From contig DVDU01000096.1 in NCBI GenBank assembly GCA_015296065.1, forward strand, positions 1 through 47,663: a stretch of DNA of 47,663 nt, in the 5' to 3' direction. The DNA is from Oscillatoriaceae cyanobacterium M33_DOE_052 (GTDB taxonomy: Bacteria > Cyanobacteriota > Cyanobacteriia > Cyanobacteriales > Laspinemataceae). The position numbers and the translations under genes were made by a program. Shown here one piece after another: positions 1 through 7,058 of the stretch (position 1 is the first letter of the stretch; every line of letters begins with the position of its first letter). The notes beneath the pieces were generated by a model. It was not told the DNA's origin, ran no database searches, and saw only the letters and a list, made by a program, of their open reading frames with translations.

Positions 1-130
1 AACTTTTGACGACTTAGATTCCCTGAAAAATCGAGTGGCTTCCCTGGTCAAGTCTCTGAGTAAGTCAGTGGTGAAATCGATTTGTGGATGGTCAGACATT
101 CTGGAGGCACTATCTGTAGCAGGACTTTAA
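1..130 (+). mobile_element. IS630-type transposase, C-terminal end only (partial)
   Basis: An open frame enters from outside the window (codons in phase with base 2) and stops with TAA at 128-130, giving 42 residues. The tail GWSDILEALSVAGL resembles the ends of cyanobacterial IS630-type transposases as I remember them. Catalytic residues would lie upstream and are not visible, so activity cannot be judged. The stop is only 44 bases before the Uma2 start, which leaves little room for a terminal repeat, and I could not identify one. The tail differs from that of the IS630-type element at the right edge of the window, so these are two different elements. The assignment rests on a short tail. 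Confidence 0.5.
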
Positions 131-174
131 CTAAATGATATTACGACCATCTCCACCCCAAGAGGTTGCTAACC

Positions 175-891
175 ATGACTTCTTCACTACCTAAACCCTT
201 AAATTCTCCAATCACACCCGCGCCACATTTGCCGCCGTTAGAAAATGGCGATCGCTTGACGCGCCCGGAATTTGAACGCCGCTACCAAGCCATGCCGGGA
301 ATCAAAAAAGCCGAACTTATCGAAGGAGTTGTATATATGGCATCCCCCCTCGGCTTTAAATCCCATGCTGAACCCCACGGAAATCTTATCGGTTGGTTGG
401 GAGTTTATCAATCCGCCACACCGCAAGTGGAAATGGGAATTGAGCCTACAGTCCGCTTGGATATTGACAACGAGCCGCAACCAGATGGAGTATTACTAAT
501 TAGCCCAGCCAGCGGCGGCAAATCAAATCTCACTGTGGATGGCTACCTGGAGGGGGCGCCGGAATTAGTCGTAGAAATTGCCGCCAGTAGTGCCGCCATA
601 GATTTAGGCGATAAAAAACGTGCCTATCGCCGCAGTGGCATCCAAGAATACCTGATTTGGCAGGTATTTGAGCAAAAAATTGACTGGTTTGGTTTGGAAG
701 ATGGCGATTATAAGTCGTTGCCACCAAACCAGCAGGGGGTAATTTGCTCTCTGGTTTTTCCCGGTTTATGGTTAGATGTGGCGGCAATGCTCCAAGGCAA
801 TATGCCGCAAGTTTTAGCCACCTTACAAGCGGGTATCAATGCCGCTGAGCATCAAGAGTTTGTGCAGCAGTTAATCGCCCCACGGTCCTAA
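175..891 (+). CDS. Uma2 family protein (PD-(D/E)XK nuclease-like), intact copy
   Basis: This 238-residue protein belongs to the Uma2/DUF820 family, which is greatly expanded in cyanobacteria and has a restriction-endonuclease-like fold. Its cellular role is not established. The family pattern is present: FERRYQAMPGIKKAELIEGVVY near the N-terminus (broken here as FERRYQAMPG then IKKAELIEGV), the NEPQPDGVLLI strand near residue 105 with the expected acidic residue, ELVVEIAASS near residue 130, and the later K..YRRSGIQEYLIW segment. I chose ATG 175 because AAGAGG lies nine bases upstream; an in-frame TTG at 166 is also possible. The 3' end overlaps the end of the convergent cbiD by 21 bases. A close paralog, cut in half by an IS, lies at the right edge of the window. 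Confidence 0.85.
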   Translation: MTSSLPKPLNSPITPAPHLPPLENGDRLTRPEFERRYQAMPGIKKAELIEGVVYMASPLGFKSHAEPHGNLIGWLGVYQSATPQVEMGIEPTVRLDIDNEPQPDGVLLISPASGGKSNLTVDGYLEGAPELVVEIAASSAAIDLGDKKRAYRRSGIQEYLIWQVFEQKIDWFGLEDGDYKSLPPNQQGVICSLVFPGLWLDVAAMLQGNMPQVLATLQAGINAAEHQEFVQQLIAPRS

Positions 892-1947
892 AAAATTATC
901 ATCTTGGGCAATGATTTGGCCTTGGCGATCGAACAAAATTGTACTCACCTGCAGCGGCACATTGCCATACTTCTGCACATAGGCTTGGGCTTTCTCAGAA
1001 ATCATTTTCGCCAACCCCTGAAATACCACCTCAGCCAAGTTCAAATCCACCAATATTTTGTATGCCGCATCGGCAGTTTTGGCAGCTAAAACAGCTTGCA
1101 CCGCTTCCAGACTACCCCCAGCTCTCACCACCGCCGCGCTGATGATTTCTAACTTCGCATCTGCCAAATGACTGGAAGTGTTGAAAATTCCACCCGCCAC
1201 CTTAATTAACTTTCCCTGATATCCTAATAATAACACAGATTCTGCCCCGCGCAATCCCGCTTCGACTAATAAAGCACCAATCCAGTTACCGGTTGGGACA
1301 ATCGTGTTTTCTGGAATACCTAATCGTTGAGCTACCTGCATCCCATTATTGCCAATACAAAACACTAACTGGGACTGATGTTGAATTTTAGCTTGGAGAA
1401 TTTGCCGATATTCTTCCAAATGCTCTTCCGCTGACAACGGTTGAGAAATGCCACTGGTTCCTAATAACGCTAGTCCCGACAAAATGCCAAATGCTTCATT
1501 TGAAGTGCGTTGAGCCAGTTGTCTCCCCTCTGGCATGATAATCGATACTGTCACCGTGCGGCTGGGAGGAATCAAAGGCAATAAATTTTCCTCAAACAAC
1601 CCGCGAGCATAGCGGTAAATAGCTGGCTGTCCTGATGTAGTTTTGCCTATCCCCTCTCCCGCTTCTAAAATCAGCGGTTCTAAGTTGCGTTTTTGCAGTT
1701 TTACCCATGCCCAGATGGGCGTATTGCGGGTTAAATCTAAATTATCGCCAGGGTCGCTGATGGTAATGGCAAAAGCACTATCTGGCTCTAATCTAGCCAC
1801 TTGCTGAATCGGAATCGTTGCCTCACCCGGCATTAAGTCAAGGGTGACAGATTGCAGGGTTTCTATATAGTTGTTTTGCAGATGCAGCAAGGCGGCTTTA
1901 GCAGCAGCCACCGCGAAGACGGGAAGAGTGTAACCTGTACGTGCCAT
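871..1947 (-). CDS. cbiD: Cobalt-precorrin-5B C1-methyltransferase CbiD
   Basis: CbiD adds a methyl group at C1 of the corrin ring in the anaerobic (early cobalt) route to cobalamin, acting in the cytoplasm with S-adenosylmethionine. The 358-residue length fits the family. The protein opens with the family start ARTGYTLPVFAVAAAKAAL and contains VSIIMPEGRQLAQRTSNEAF near the middle (in two parts, VSIIMPEGRQLA and QRTSNEAFGILSG) and GNWIGALLVEAGLRGAESVL (GNWIGALL, AGLRGAESVLLLGYQGKL). The start at 1947 fits the conserved N-terminus, although no clear ribosome site is visible. The next cobalamin gene, cobK, is divergent and about 310 bases away, separated by a repeat insertion. The 3' end overlaps the Uma2 gene tail to tail. 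Confidence 0.95.
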   Translation of the reverse strand: MARTGYTLPVFAVAAAKAALLHLQNNYIETLQSVTLDLMPGEATIPIQQVARLEPDSAFAITISDPGDNLDLTRNTPIWAWVKLQKRNLEPLILEAGEGIGKTTSGQPAIYRYARGLFEENLLPLIPPSRTVTVSIIMPEGRQLAQRTSNEAFGILSGLALLGTSGISQPLSAEEHLEEYRQILQAKIQHQSQLVFCIGNNGMQVAQRLGIPENTIVPTGNWIGALLVEAGLRGAESVLLLGYQGKLIKVAGGIFNTSSHLADAKLEIISAAVVRAGGSLEAVQAVLAAKTADAAYKILVDLNLAEVVFQGLAKMISEKAQAYVQKYGNVPLQVSTILFDRQGQIIAQDDNFLGPWGD

Positions 1948-2024
1948 TATTAAATTAGGGACGAGTCAATCGGGGATTGCAGAATTATATATGATTTGGG
2001 CGAAAAAATCAAATTGAAATATCA

Positions 2025-2264
2025 TATAGAATCATTCATGGCGCGTTTCTTATGTCCATACGGTAGAGCCCTCACCCCCTACCCCTCTCTCCCAGAAAGG
2101 GAGAGGGGTGATTCGCGAATTACCCCTACTACAGCCTTTTCTGAAAAAATGTGGTACATCTTTAAAGTCCCTCTCCCTTTTTGGGAGAGGGATTTAGGGT
2201 GAGGGCGGGATAATCAATGTATTGAGTCACTGTTTAACAAGCTGTATAGAATCATTCATGGCGC
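2025..2264. repeat. 20-bp direct repeat bracketing a 200-bp insertion at the cobK start
   Basis: The 20-base string TATAGAATCATTCATGGCGC occurs at 2025-2044 and again at 2245-2264. Between the copies lies a 200-bp segment made of palindromic repeat DNA (CCCCTCTCTCCC paired with GGGAGAGGGG near 2080-2106) followed by the MITE-like element at 2132-2244. The copies look like a target-site duplication or a slipped duplication. Each holds an ATG: the second is the proposed cobK start, and the first begins a short false frame of repeat origin that ends near 2202. Confidence 0.75.
2132..2244. mobile_element. MITE-like element, copy 1 (113 bp)
   Basis: The segment starts CAGCCTTTTC and ends AACAAGCTG, imperfect inverted ends, with TA on both flanks (2130-2131 and 2245-2246). 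The core from AAAAAATGTGGTACATC through the GTCCCTCTCCC...GGGAGAGGGA hairpin to TTAGGGTGAGGG is nearly identical to 17229-17331. The copies differ by ten bases near the right end. There is no coding capacity. TA flanks would fit mobilisation by an IS630/Tc1-type transposase, which is an inference. Confidence 0.65.
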
Positions 2265-3028
2265 CAAAAATCATGGTAAAACGAAAACGATTGCTGATTT
2301 TGGGTGGAACTGGTGAGGCGGCGGATCTGGCGGCGAAAGCTGGTACAATATCGGGGGTAGAGGTCATCACTTCTTTAGCTGGTAGAACTCGTCAGGCGGC
2401 GATTTCATCTACCCCGGGAAGAATCGGCGGGTTTGGCGGTGTCGCTGGATTAAGGGAATATCTGCAAGAGCAGGAAATTGATTATTTGATTGATGCAACT
2501 CATCCCTTTGCGGCGCAAATTTCTGGGAATGCTGCCCAAGCTGCAGATGATTGTAATATTCCTCGCTTAATGTTACTTCGTCCCGCTTGGGAAATGATAC
2601 CGGGAGATAATTGGATAGAGGTGAAAAGTAACGAAGCGGCGGCAAGGGTTTTACCTAGTTTAGCACGGCGCATATTTCTGACTATTGGGCGGCAAGAATT
2701 GGCTAATTATGCTCATCTGAAAAATCTCTGGTTTCTCATGCGGATGATTGAGCCACCGTTACCGGATACTCCTGTACCTCCGGGAAAGCTGCTGTTGGAA
2801 AAGGGGGCTTTTTCTCTGGAGTCAGAGCGATCGCTCTTGGGGGAGTATGACATTGGGGCGATCGTCAGTAAAAATAGTGGTGGCGATGCCACCTATGGTA
2901 AAATTATCGCAGCGCGGGAGTTAGGATTACCCGTGGTCATGGTGCAAAGGCCATTGATGCCTAACGGAGAAAAAGTTACCGATGTAGAAACTGCCCTATC
3001 CTGGCTGAAAAACCGGTTATTGGTATAG
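2258..3028 (+). CDS. cobK: Precorrin-6A (cobalt-precorrin-6A) reductase CobK/CbiJ
   Basis: This enzyme reduces precorrin-6A (or its cobalt form) with NAD(P)H during corrin ring synthesis. The 256-residue protein has the N-terminal nucleotide-binding stretch LLILGGTGEAADLA, the family signature IDYLIDATHPFAAQIS near residue 80, LTIGRQELANYAHL near 147, and a C-terminal SKNSGGDATYGKIIAARELG with the conserved GG..T..K. Length is normal. ATG 2258 lies inside the second copy of a 20-bp direct repeat; ATG 2273 (MVKRKRLLI) is equally likely because neither has a strong ribosome site. The gene is divergent from cbiD. Any original promoter was probably displaced by the 200-bp insertion just upstream. 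Confidence 0.92.
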   Translation: MAPKIMVKRKRLLILGGTGEAADLAAKAGTISGVEVITSLAGRTRQAAISSTPGRIGGFGGVAGLREYLQEQEIDYLIDATHPFAAQISGNAAQAADDCNIPRLMLLRPAWEMIPGDNWIEVKSNEAAARVLPSLARRIFLTIGRQELANYAHLKNLWFLMRMIEPPLPDTPVPPGKLLLEKGAFSLESERSLLGEYDIGAIVSKNSGGDATYGKIIAARELGLPVVMVQRPLMPNGEKVTDVETALSWLKNRLLV

Positions 3029-3193
3029 CTGTTTTGTGGTGAGCATGGTGGAGGTGGAGCCATGCGCTTTTCCTTTCTCGGTTCTTTCCCCCGATGAAAA
3101 TTAGGCCAATTCATCAATGAGATTTGATTAGTCTAATTATGGCGTAATTCAGAATTGATAGATAATGTATTGACGAGTCTTAGAATAGTGGAT

Positions 3194-3232
3194 AAAGAAA
3201 CCGGGGTTATGGCCAAGAAACCCGGTTTCTTT
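3194..3232. terminator. Bidirectional terminator-like hairpin
   Basis: AAAGAAACCGGG (3194-3205) pairs perfectly with CCCGGTTTCTTT (3221-3232) around a 15-base loop. A 12-bp stem with T-rich edges between convergent genes fits a shared terminator. A similar AGAAACCGGG/CCCGGTTTCT pair near 12636-12705 shows that the sequence also belongs to a dispersed repeat family. Confidence 0.6.
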
Positions 3233-3235
3233 TGC

Positions 3236-3925
3236 TTAAGCGGCAAATTCCCGCCGCTTGCTAAACGGGCAATATCCCATGTCCAAGCCTAACATATCTA
3301 ATTCTTCGCGAATATTGCGCCGAGCTTTTTCCTCCAATTTTGCTGCCATTTCTGGGAGGTGATAGATTGTCTCCCTTGCCAATAATTGCTGCAAAATTGC
3401 GGTTCTCCCTTCTCGGTATTGCTCGCGAGACATCCAGGAATATTCCCGCTGAATTTTTTGGGCGTAAAACCGATATTCTGTGTCATCAGCGCCTAAAATT
3501 GCCAAATCTGCATCGAGAAAAATTTGGCTATCTCGGTTATTACCAGTAGCTTGATGATGTTTTGTATCCAAAATTATTTGAGCCACATTATCGATCATGT
3601 CAGTGGGTATGCCCAACTGATTTAATGCGGTTACGGTATAGGCGGCACTTTTTTCCTCATTATCTTTCGCTCTGGTATCATAAATGACATCATGGAACCA
3701 AGCGGCCAACTGTAAAGCGGGCAAATTTTCTGTATGGTGTTTTAGGGATTCTAGGGAATTTAGCACCGCTTGTACATGTTCCAAGGTGTGGTAAAAGCGA
3801 TTGCCGCTAGAATAGGCTTGCACCACATCTAACAGGAGTTGACACCCGGCTTTTGGTGAAACTTGAAACTGCTGTAGCAGCGTTTTCCAGCTAGATTTTA
3901 GGGCTAGTCCATCTTCATAAATCAT
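3236..3925 (-). CDS. HD-superfamily metal-dependent phosphohydrolase, predicted
   Basis: This 229-residue protein matches the small HD-domain family often annotated as predicted metal-dependent HD phosphohydrolase. Visible ligands are the H in FYHTLEHV near residue 45-49, the HD pair in LAAWFHDVIYDTRAKDNEEKS near 78-79 (LAAWFHDVIYD then TRAKDNEEKS), and the later D in IFLDADLAILG near 140. The substrate is unknown; relatives act on nucleotides or phosphate esters. The gene stands alone, convergent with cobK across a terminator-like hairpin. Upstream lies a block of heptamer repeats, so the promoter must sit within about 40 bases or inside repeat DNA. Confidence 0.85.
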   Translation of the reverse strand: MIYEDGLALKSSWKTLLQQFQVSPKAGCQLLLDVVQAYSSGNRFYHTLEHVQAVLNSLESLKHHTENLPALQLAAWFHDVIYDTRAKDNEEKSAAYTVTALNQLGIPTDMIDNVAQIILDTKHHQATGNNRDSQIFLDADLAILGADDTEYRFYAQKIQREYSWMSREQYREGRTAILQQLLARETIYHLPEMAAKLEEKARRNIREELDMLGLDMGYCPFSKRREFAA

Positions 3926-3960
3926 AGGTTTAGATATGGTTATTTTGAGATATTATCAGA

Positions 3961-4160
3961 ATTTTGTCATTTGTCCTTGGTCCTTGGTCATTGGTCATTT
4001 GTCCTTAGTCCTTTGGTAAGGGCGATTCGCTTGCTCGCCGGTACAAGTGACAAGTGACAAGGGTCATTGGTCATTTGTCCTTAGTCCTTTGGTAAGGGCG
4101 ATTCGCTTGCTCGCCCGTACAAGTGACAAGTGACAAGTAACAAGTGGCAAGTGACAAGTG
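3961..4160. repeat. Degenerate heptamer repeats with a 76-bp tandem duplication
   Basis: The stretch is built from 7-base units: GTCATTT, GTCCTTG, GTCATTG and GTCCTTA near 3965-4015, then ACAAGTG, ACAAGTA and GCAAGTG near 4043-4160. A block of 76 bases (3986-4061) is repeated almost exactly at 4062-4137, including a GGGCGATTCGC...GCTCGCC hairpin segment. It resembles the short tandemly repeated repetitive (STRR) sequences known from cyanobacteria. It occupies the whole gap between glcD and the HD gene, and I see no gene in it. Confidence 0.85.
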
Positions 4161-4266
4161 AGAGTTGAATGTAACTTGTGGTTAATTTTTTGATAAGGAG
4201 GGTATGACCCTCTAAGGCCATAGCCCATCCTGTTGCCAATCATTATACTCTAGAAGCAAAAAAACG

Positions 4267-5739
4267 TCAAAACAGTTCTGCTGTCGGGAAGTTGGCGAGT
4301 TTAGCGTTGGCGGCTTCGCCACAGGTGCGGGGGGTGGGGAACACTTTGCCGGGATTGGCCAAACCTTTGGGATTGAATGCCTGACGCACCCACTGCATGG
4401 TTTCCAAGTCGGCTTCGGTAAACATATCTGGCATATAGCACTTTTTATCGGCGCCGATCCCATGTTCTCCTGAGAGACTACCGCCGACTTTGACACAGAG
4501 TTTGAGAATCTCCCCGCCGAGTTCTTCTACTTGTTCGAGAGCGCCACTGACGGAATTATCGTAAAGAATCAGGGGATGAAGGTTGCCATCACCGGCGTGG
4601 AAAACGTTGGCGATGCGGTAGCCATACTTTTGGGAGAGGTTTTCTATTTCTGTGAGGACGAAGGATAGTTGGGTGCGGGGTATGACCCCATCTTGGACGT
4701 AATAATCGGGGCTGAGATGGCCTGCGGCGGCAAAGGCGGCTTTGCGTCCTTTCCACAATTTTAGCCGTTGTTCGGGGTCGGAGGCGGTGGTGATGCTGCG
4801 AGCGCCATTTTTTTGGCAAATTTCGGCGATGCGCTGTTTGTTGGCATCTACTTCTACTTGTAGGCCATCTACTTCGACTAATAAGATGGCGGTGGCGTCG
4901 CGGGGGTAGCAACCGGTGGCAACTACGTCTTCGACGGCGTTGATGCTGAGGTTGTCCATGATTTCCATACCGCCGGGGATGATGCCTGCACTGATGATGT
5001 CGGAGACGCTGGCTCCGGCGGCTTCGATGCTGGTGAAGTCGGCGAGGAGGACGCAGATGGCTTCGGGGACTTTGAGGATTTTGAGGGTGATTTCGGTGGC
5101 GATACCGAGGGTGCCTTCGCTACCGACGAATGTACCGGTGAGGTCATAACCGGGCATTTCGTTAAATGTACCGCCCACATCAATTATGGAACCGTTGGGG
5201 AGGACGAGTTTTAAGCCGAGGACGTGGTTGGTGGTGACGCCGTATTTGAGGCAGTGGACGCCGCCGGAGTTTTCGGCGACGTTGCCTCCGATCGAGCAGA
5301 TGACTTGGCTGGAGGGGTCCGGGGCGAAGTAAAAACCGGCGCCACTAACGGTTTGTGTCACCCAGTTGTTGATAACTCCTGGTTGAACGGTGATGATGCG
5401 GTTTTCTAGGTCGATTTTGAGGATTTTGCGCATTAAGGCGGTGACGATGAGGAGGCAGTCTTCGATCGGCAGTGCCCCCCCGGATAGTCCGGTCCCTGCA
5501 CCCCGAGCGACCCAGGGAATTTCGTAGCGATCGCACAATTTCACCACTGCCGCCACTTCCTCCGTGGTGCGAGGCAACACCACCAACCCCGGACGCTGAC
5601 GGTAGCTAGTCAAGCCATCACACTCATAGGTCAGCAGCTCTTCTTTGCGCTTTACTACTCCATTTTTACCCAGGAGTAGCTCCAATTCCGCGATTATTGG
5701 TTTCCAGTTGCGCGTTTGCGCTTTTGCTTCTATCACCAT
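4267..5739 (-). CDS. glcD: Glycolate dehydrogenase/oxidase FAD subunit GlcD
   Basis: GlcD oxidises glycolate to glyoxylate in the photorespiratory pathway. The 490-residue protein has the FAD-binding type 4 domain at about 50-225, with RPGLVVLPRTTEEVAAVVKL (two parts: RPGLVVLPRTT, EEVAAVVKL), ARGAGTGLSGGALP near 80 and SIGGNVAENSGGVHCLKYG near 150-168. The C-terminal FAD-oxidase domain follows, with NVFHAGDGNLHPLILYD near 375-390 and SGEHGIGADK (His at 426) near 424-432. These are the family's flavin and metal/substrate residues. No partner subunit gene (glcE/glcF) is adjacent, as is common in cyanobacteria. D-lactate dehydrogenase activity is possible as well. The gene lies between blocks of heptamer repeats. 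Confidence 0.93.
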   Translation of the reverse strand: MVIEAKAQTRNWKPIIAELELLLGKNGVVKRKEELLTYECDGLTSYRQRPGLVVLPRTTEEVAAVVKLCDRYEIPWVARGAGTGLSGGALPIEDCLLIVTALMRKILKIDLENRIITVQPGVINNWVTQTVSGAGFYFAPDPSSQVICSIGGNVAENSGGVHCLKYGVTTNHVLGLKLVLPNGSIIDVGGTFNEMPGYDLTGTFVGSEGTLGIATEITLKILKVPEAICVLLADFTSIEAAGASVSDIISAGIIPGGMEIMDNLSINAVEDVVATGCYPRDATAILLVEVDGLQVEVDANKQRIAEICQKNGARSITTASDPEQRLKLWKGRKAAFAAAGHLSPDYYVQDGVIPRTQLSFVLTEIENLSQKYGYRIANVFHAGDGNLHPLILYDNSVSGALEQVEELGGEILKLCVKVGGSLSGEHGIGADKKCYMPDMFTEADLETMQWVRQAFNPKGLANPGKVFPTPRTCGEAANAKLANFPTAELF

Positions 5740-5785
5740 AACTGGCTCAGGTTGTTTTTTGATTTTTATTTGATTATGTCATTTG

Positions 5786-5954
5786 ACTTGATAATTAACA
5801 ATTGATAATTGATAATTGACAATTATCAATTATCTTACCAAATTGTCCTTGGATTCCCGCCTTCGCGGGAATGACATGGGGAAGGGTGGAATGACATGGG
5901 GTCGCGGGAATGAAAATCATCAATTATCAATTATCAATTATCAATTATCAATGA
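5786..5954. repeat. TTGATAA-type heptamer repeats flanking a hairpin; array forms the miaA stop
   Basis: Short arrays of the heptamer TTGATAA and its complement occur at about 5790-5835 and at 5920-5954, the second having five units of TCAATTA/TCAATGA. Between them is CCGCCTTCGCGGGAATGACAT-like DNA (CCCGC CTTC GCGGG near 5854-5870). The last residues of MiaA (LIIDN) and its TGA stop at 5934-5936 are encoded inside the second array. Confidence 0.85.
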
Positions 5955-6818
5955 CCAAACTTGCTCCAATAAATCTGGGGCATCAGCATCAAACCACTTA
6001 ATTTCAGGATCAGCCCTAAACCAAGTATGCTGACGCTTAGCAAATTGTCTGGTGTGCAAAACTGTCAAGTCTTGAGCTTCACTAAGAGAAATTTCACCCC
6101 TGAGATATTGCTTAATTTCCCGATAGCCGAGAGTGTCGAGTAACGGTAAATCTGCACCGTACTTTTGGCAGAGATAGGCGACTTCTGCCACAAAACCGGC
6201 AGCAAACATTTGCTCAGTGCGCTGCTGAATGCGACGGCGGAGAGTATCAGTATCCACACAATCTAAGCCAATTTGCAAAATGGGATAATTGGGGGGATTT
6301 TCTCCTTGTTGCTCGGATATAGGGATACCGGTGACATAATGGACTTCCAAAGCCCGGAGGGTGCGGGTGGCGTCCCGGCGGTGAATTTTACCCGCCGCCG
6401 TGGGGTCAAGGTGTTGCAGAATACTGTAGCATTGATGCTGACCCAGTGCAGCCAGATGCTGGCGCAATTCTGGTTGCGGAGGCACCAGGGGAATTTTCAA
6501 CCCCCGCACCACCGATTTAATATATAAACCGGTCCCTCCCACCAATAACTTGGGAACTGACGATGGGGAGGATATTAACTCCTGGGCTTGTTGCTGGTAC
6601 TGTGCCAGGGTCAGAGTTGCCGTTGGTTCACAGATATCTATCAAGTAATGCGGCACTAGCTGTCTTTCGCTCATCGTCGGTTTAGCCGTGCCGATATCCA
6701 ACTCGCGGTAAACTTGGCGAGAGTCAGCACTGACGATCGCAGCCCCCAAACGCTGCGCCAAAGCCAGAGCCAGTCCCGACTTTCCCGTTGCCGTTGCCCC
6801 GCAAATTACAATCAACAT
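5934..6818 (-). CDS. miaA: tRNA dimethylallyltransferase MiaA
   Basis: MiaA transfers a dimethylallyl group from DMAPP to N6 of adenine 37 in tRNAs that read codons starting with U. The 294-residue protein has the P-loop GATATGKS at residues 7-14, the family motif DSRQVYRELDIGTAKP near 33-48, LVGGTGLYIKSVVRGL near 95-110, and the C-terminal TLGYREIKQYLRGE and HTRQFAKRQHTWFR motifs that contact tRNA. ATG 6818 is preceded by AGGG five bases away. Its last residues and stop come from a heptamer repeat, so the natural C-terminus has probably been replaced by repeat-coded residues. Upstream is another heptamer array. Confidence 0.95.
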   Translation of the reverse strand: MLIVICGATATGKSGLALALAQRLGAAIVSADSRQVYRELDIGTAKPTMSERQLVPHYLIDICEPTATLTLAQYQQQAQELISSPSSVPKLLVGGTGLYIKSVVRGLKIPLVPPQPELRQHLAALGQHQCYSILQHLDPTAAGKIHRRDATRTLRALEVHYVTGIPISEQQGENPPNYPILQIGLDCVDTDTLRRRIQQRTEQMFAAGFVAEVAYLCQKYGADLPLLDTLGYREIKQYLRGEISLSEAQDLTVLHTRQFAKRQHTWFRADPEIKWFDADAPDLLEQVWSLIIDN

Positions 6819-6825
6819 TTGTCCC

Positions 6826-6891
6826 TGATAATTGATAATTGATAATTGATAATTGATAATTGATAATTGTCAATTGTCAATTGTCAATTGT
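6826..6891. repeat. Heptamer array (TGATAAT and TGTCAAT units) upstream of miaA
   Basis: Six units of TGATAAT run from 6826, followed by three TGTCAAT units up to about 6891. The array begins only eight bases upstream of the miaA start codon, so it forms part of the miaA leader. The rest of the gap up to gyrB (6892-7058) contains the putative gyrB promoter. Confidence 0.85.
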
Positions 6892-6969
6892 ACCCGCTTT
6901 CTTTTTCAAGTCCACCCCCCCCAAAAATTTCTTTTCAGAGCCCCTTATTTTAGCTTATAACAGTTTTGT

Positions 6970-6998
6970 GTGATAACTTTGGTGATTTTTGGTATAAT
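6970..6998 (+). promoter_or_regulatory. Putative gyrB promoter
   Basis: A TATAAT hexamer at 6993-6998 lies 60 bases before the gyrB ATG. A weak -35-like GTGATA (6970-6975) is 17 bases upstream of it. The -10 box is a perfect consensus and the -35 box is poor, so the call rests on the -10 and its position. Confidence 0.4.
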
Positions 6999-7058
6999 TA
7001 ACCGGGAGAAGGCCCAAAAAAAAGAAAATAGGCGCCTCACAATTGGAGCAATTTTTCT

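Noticed and set aside
1996-2202. Short plus-strand frame between cbiD and cobK
   Set aside because: It is made of repeat DNA (REP hairpin and MITE) and its translation is low-complexity repeat sequence.
4589-5536. Several minus- and plus-strand frames within glcD
   Set aside because: All are shadows of the GC-rich third positions of glcD; translations are Arg/Ser-rich or Ala/Gly-rich without features.
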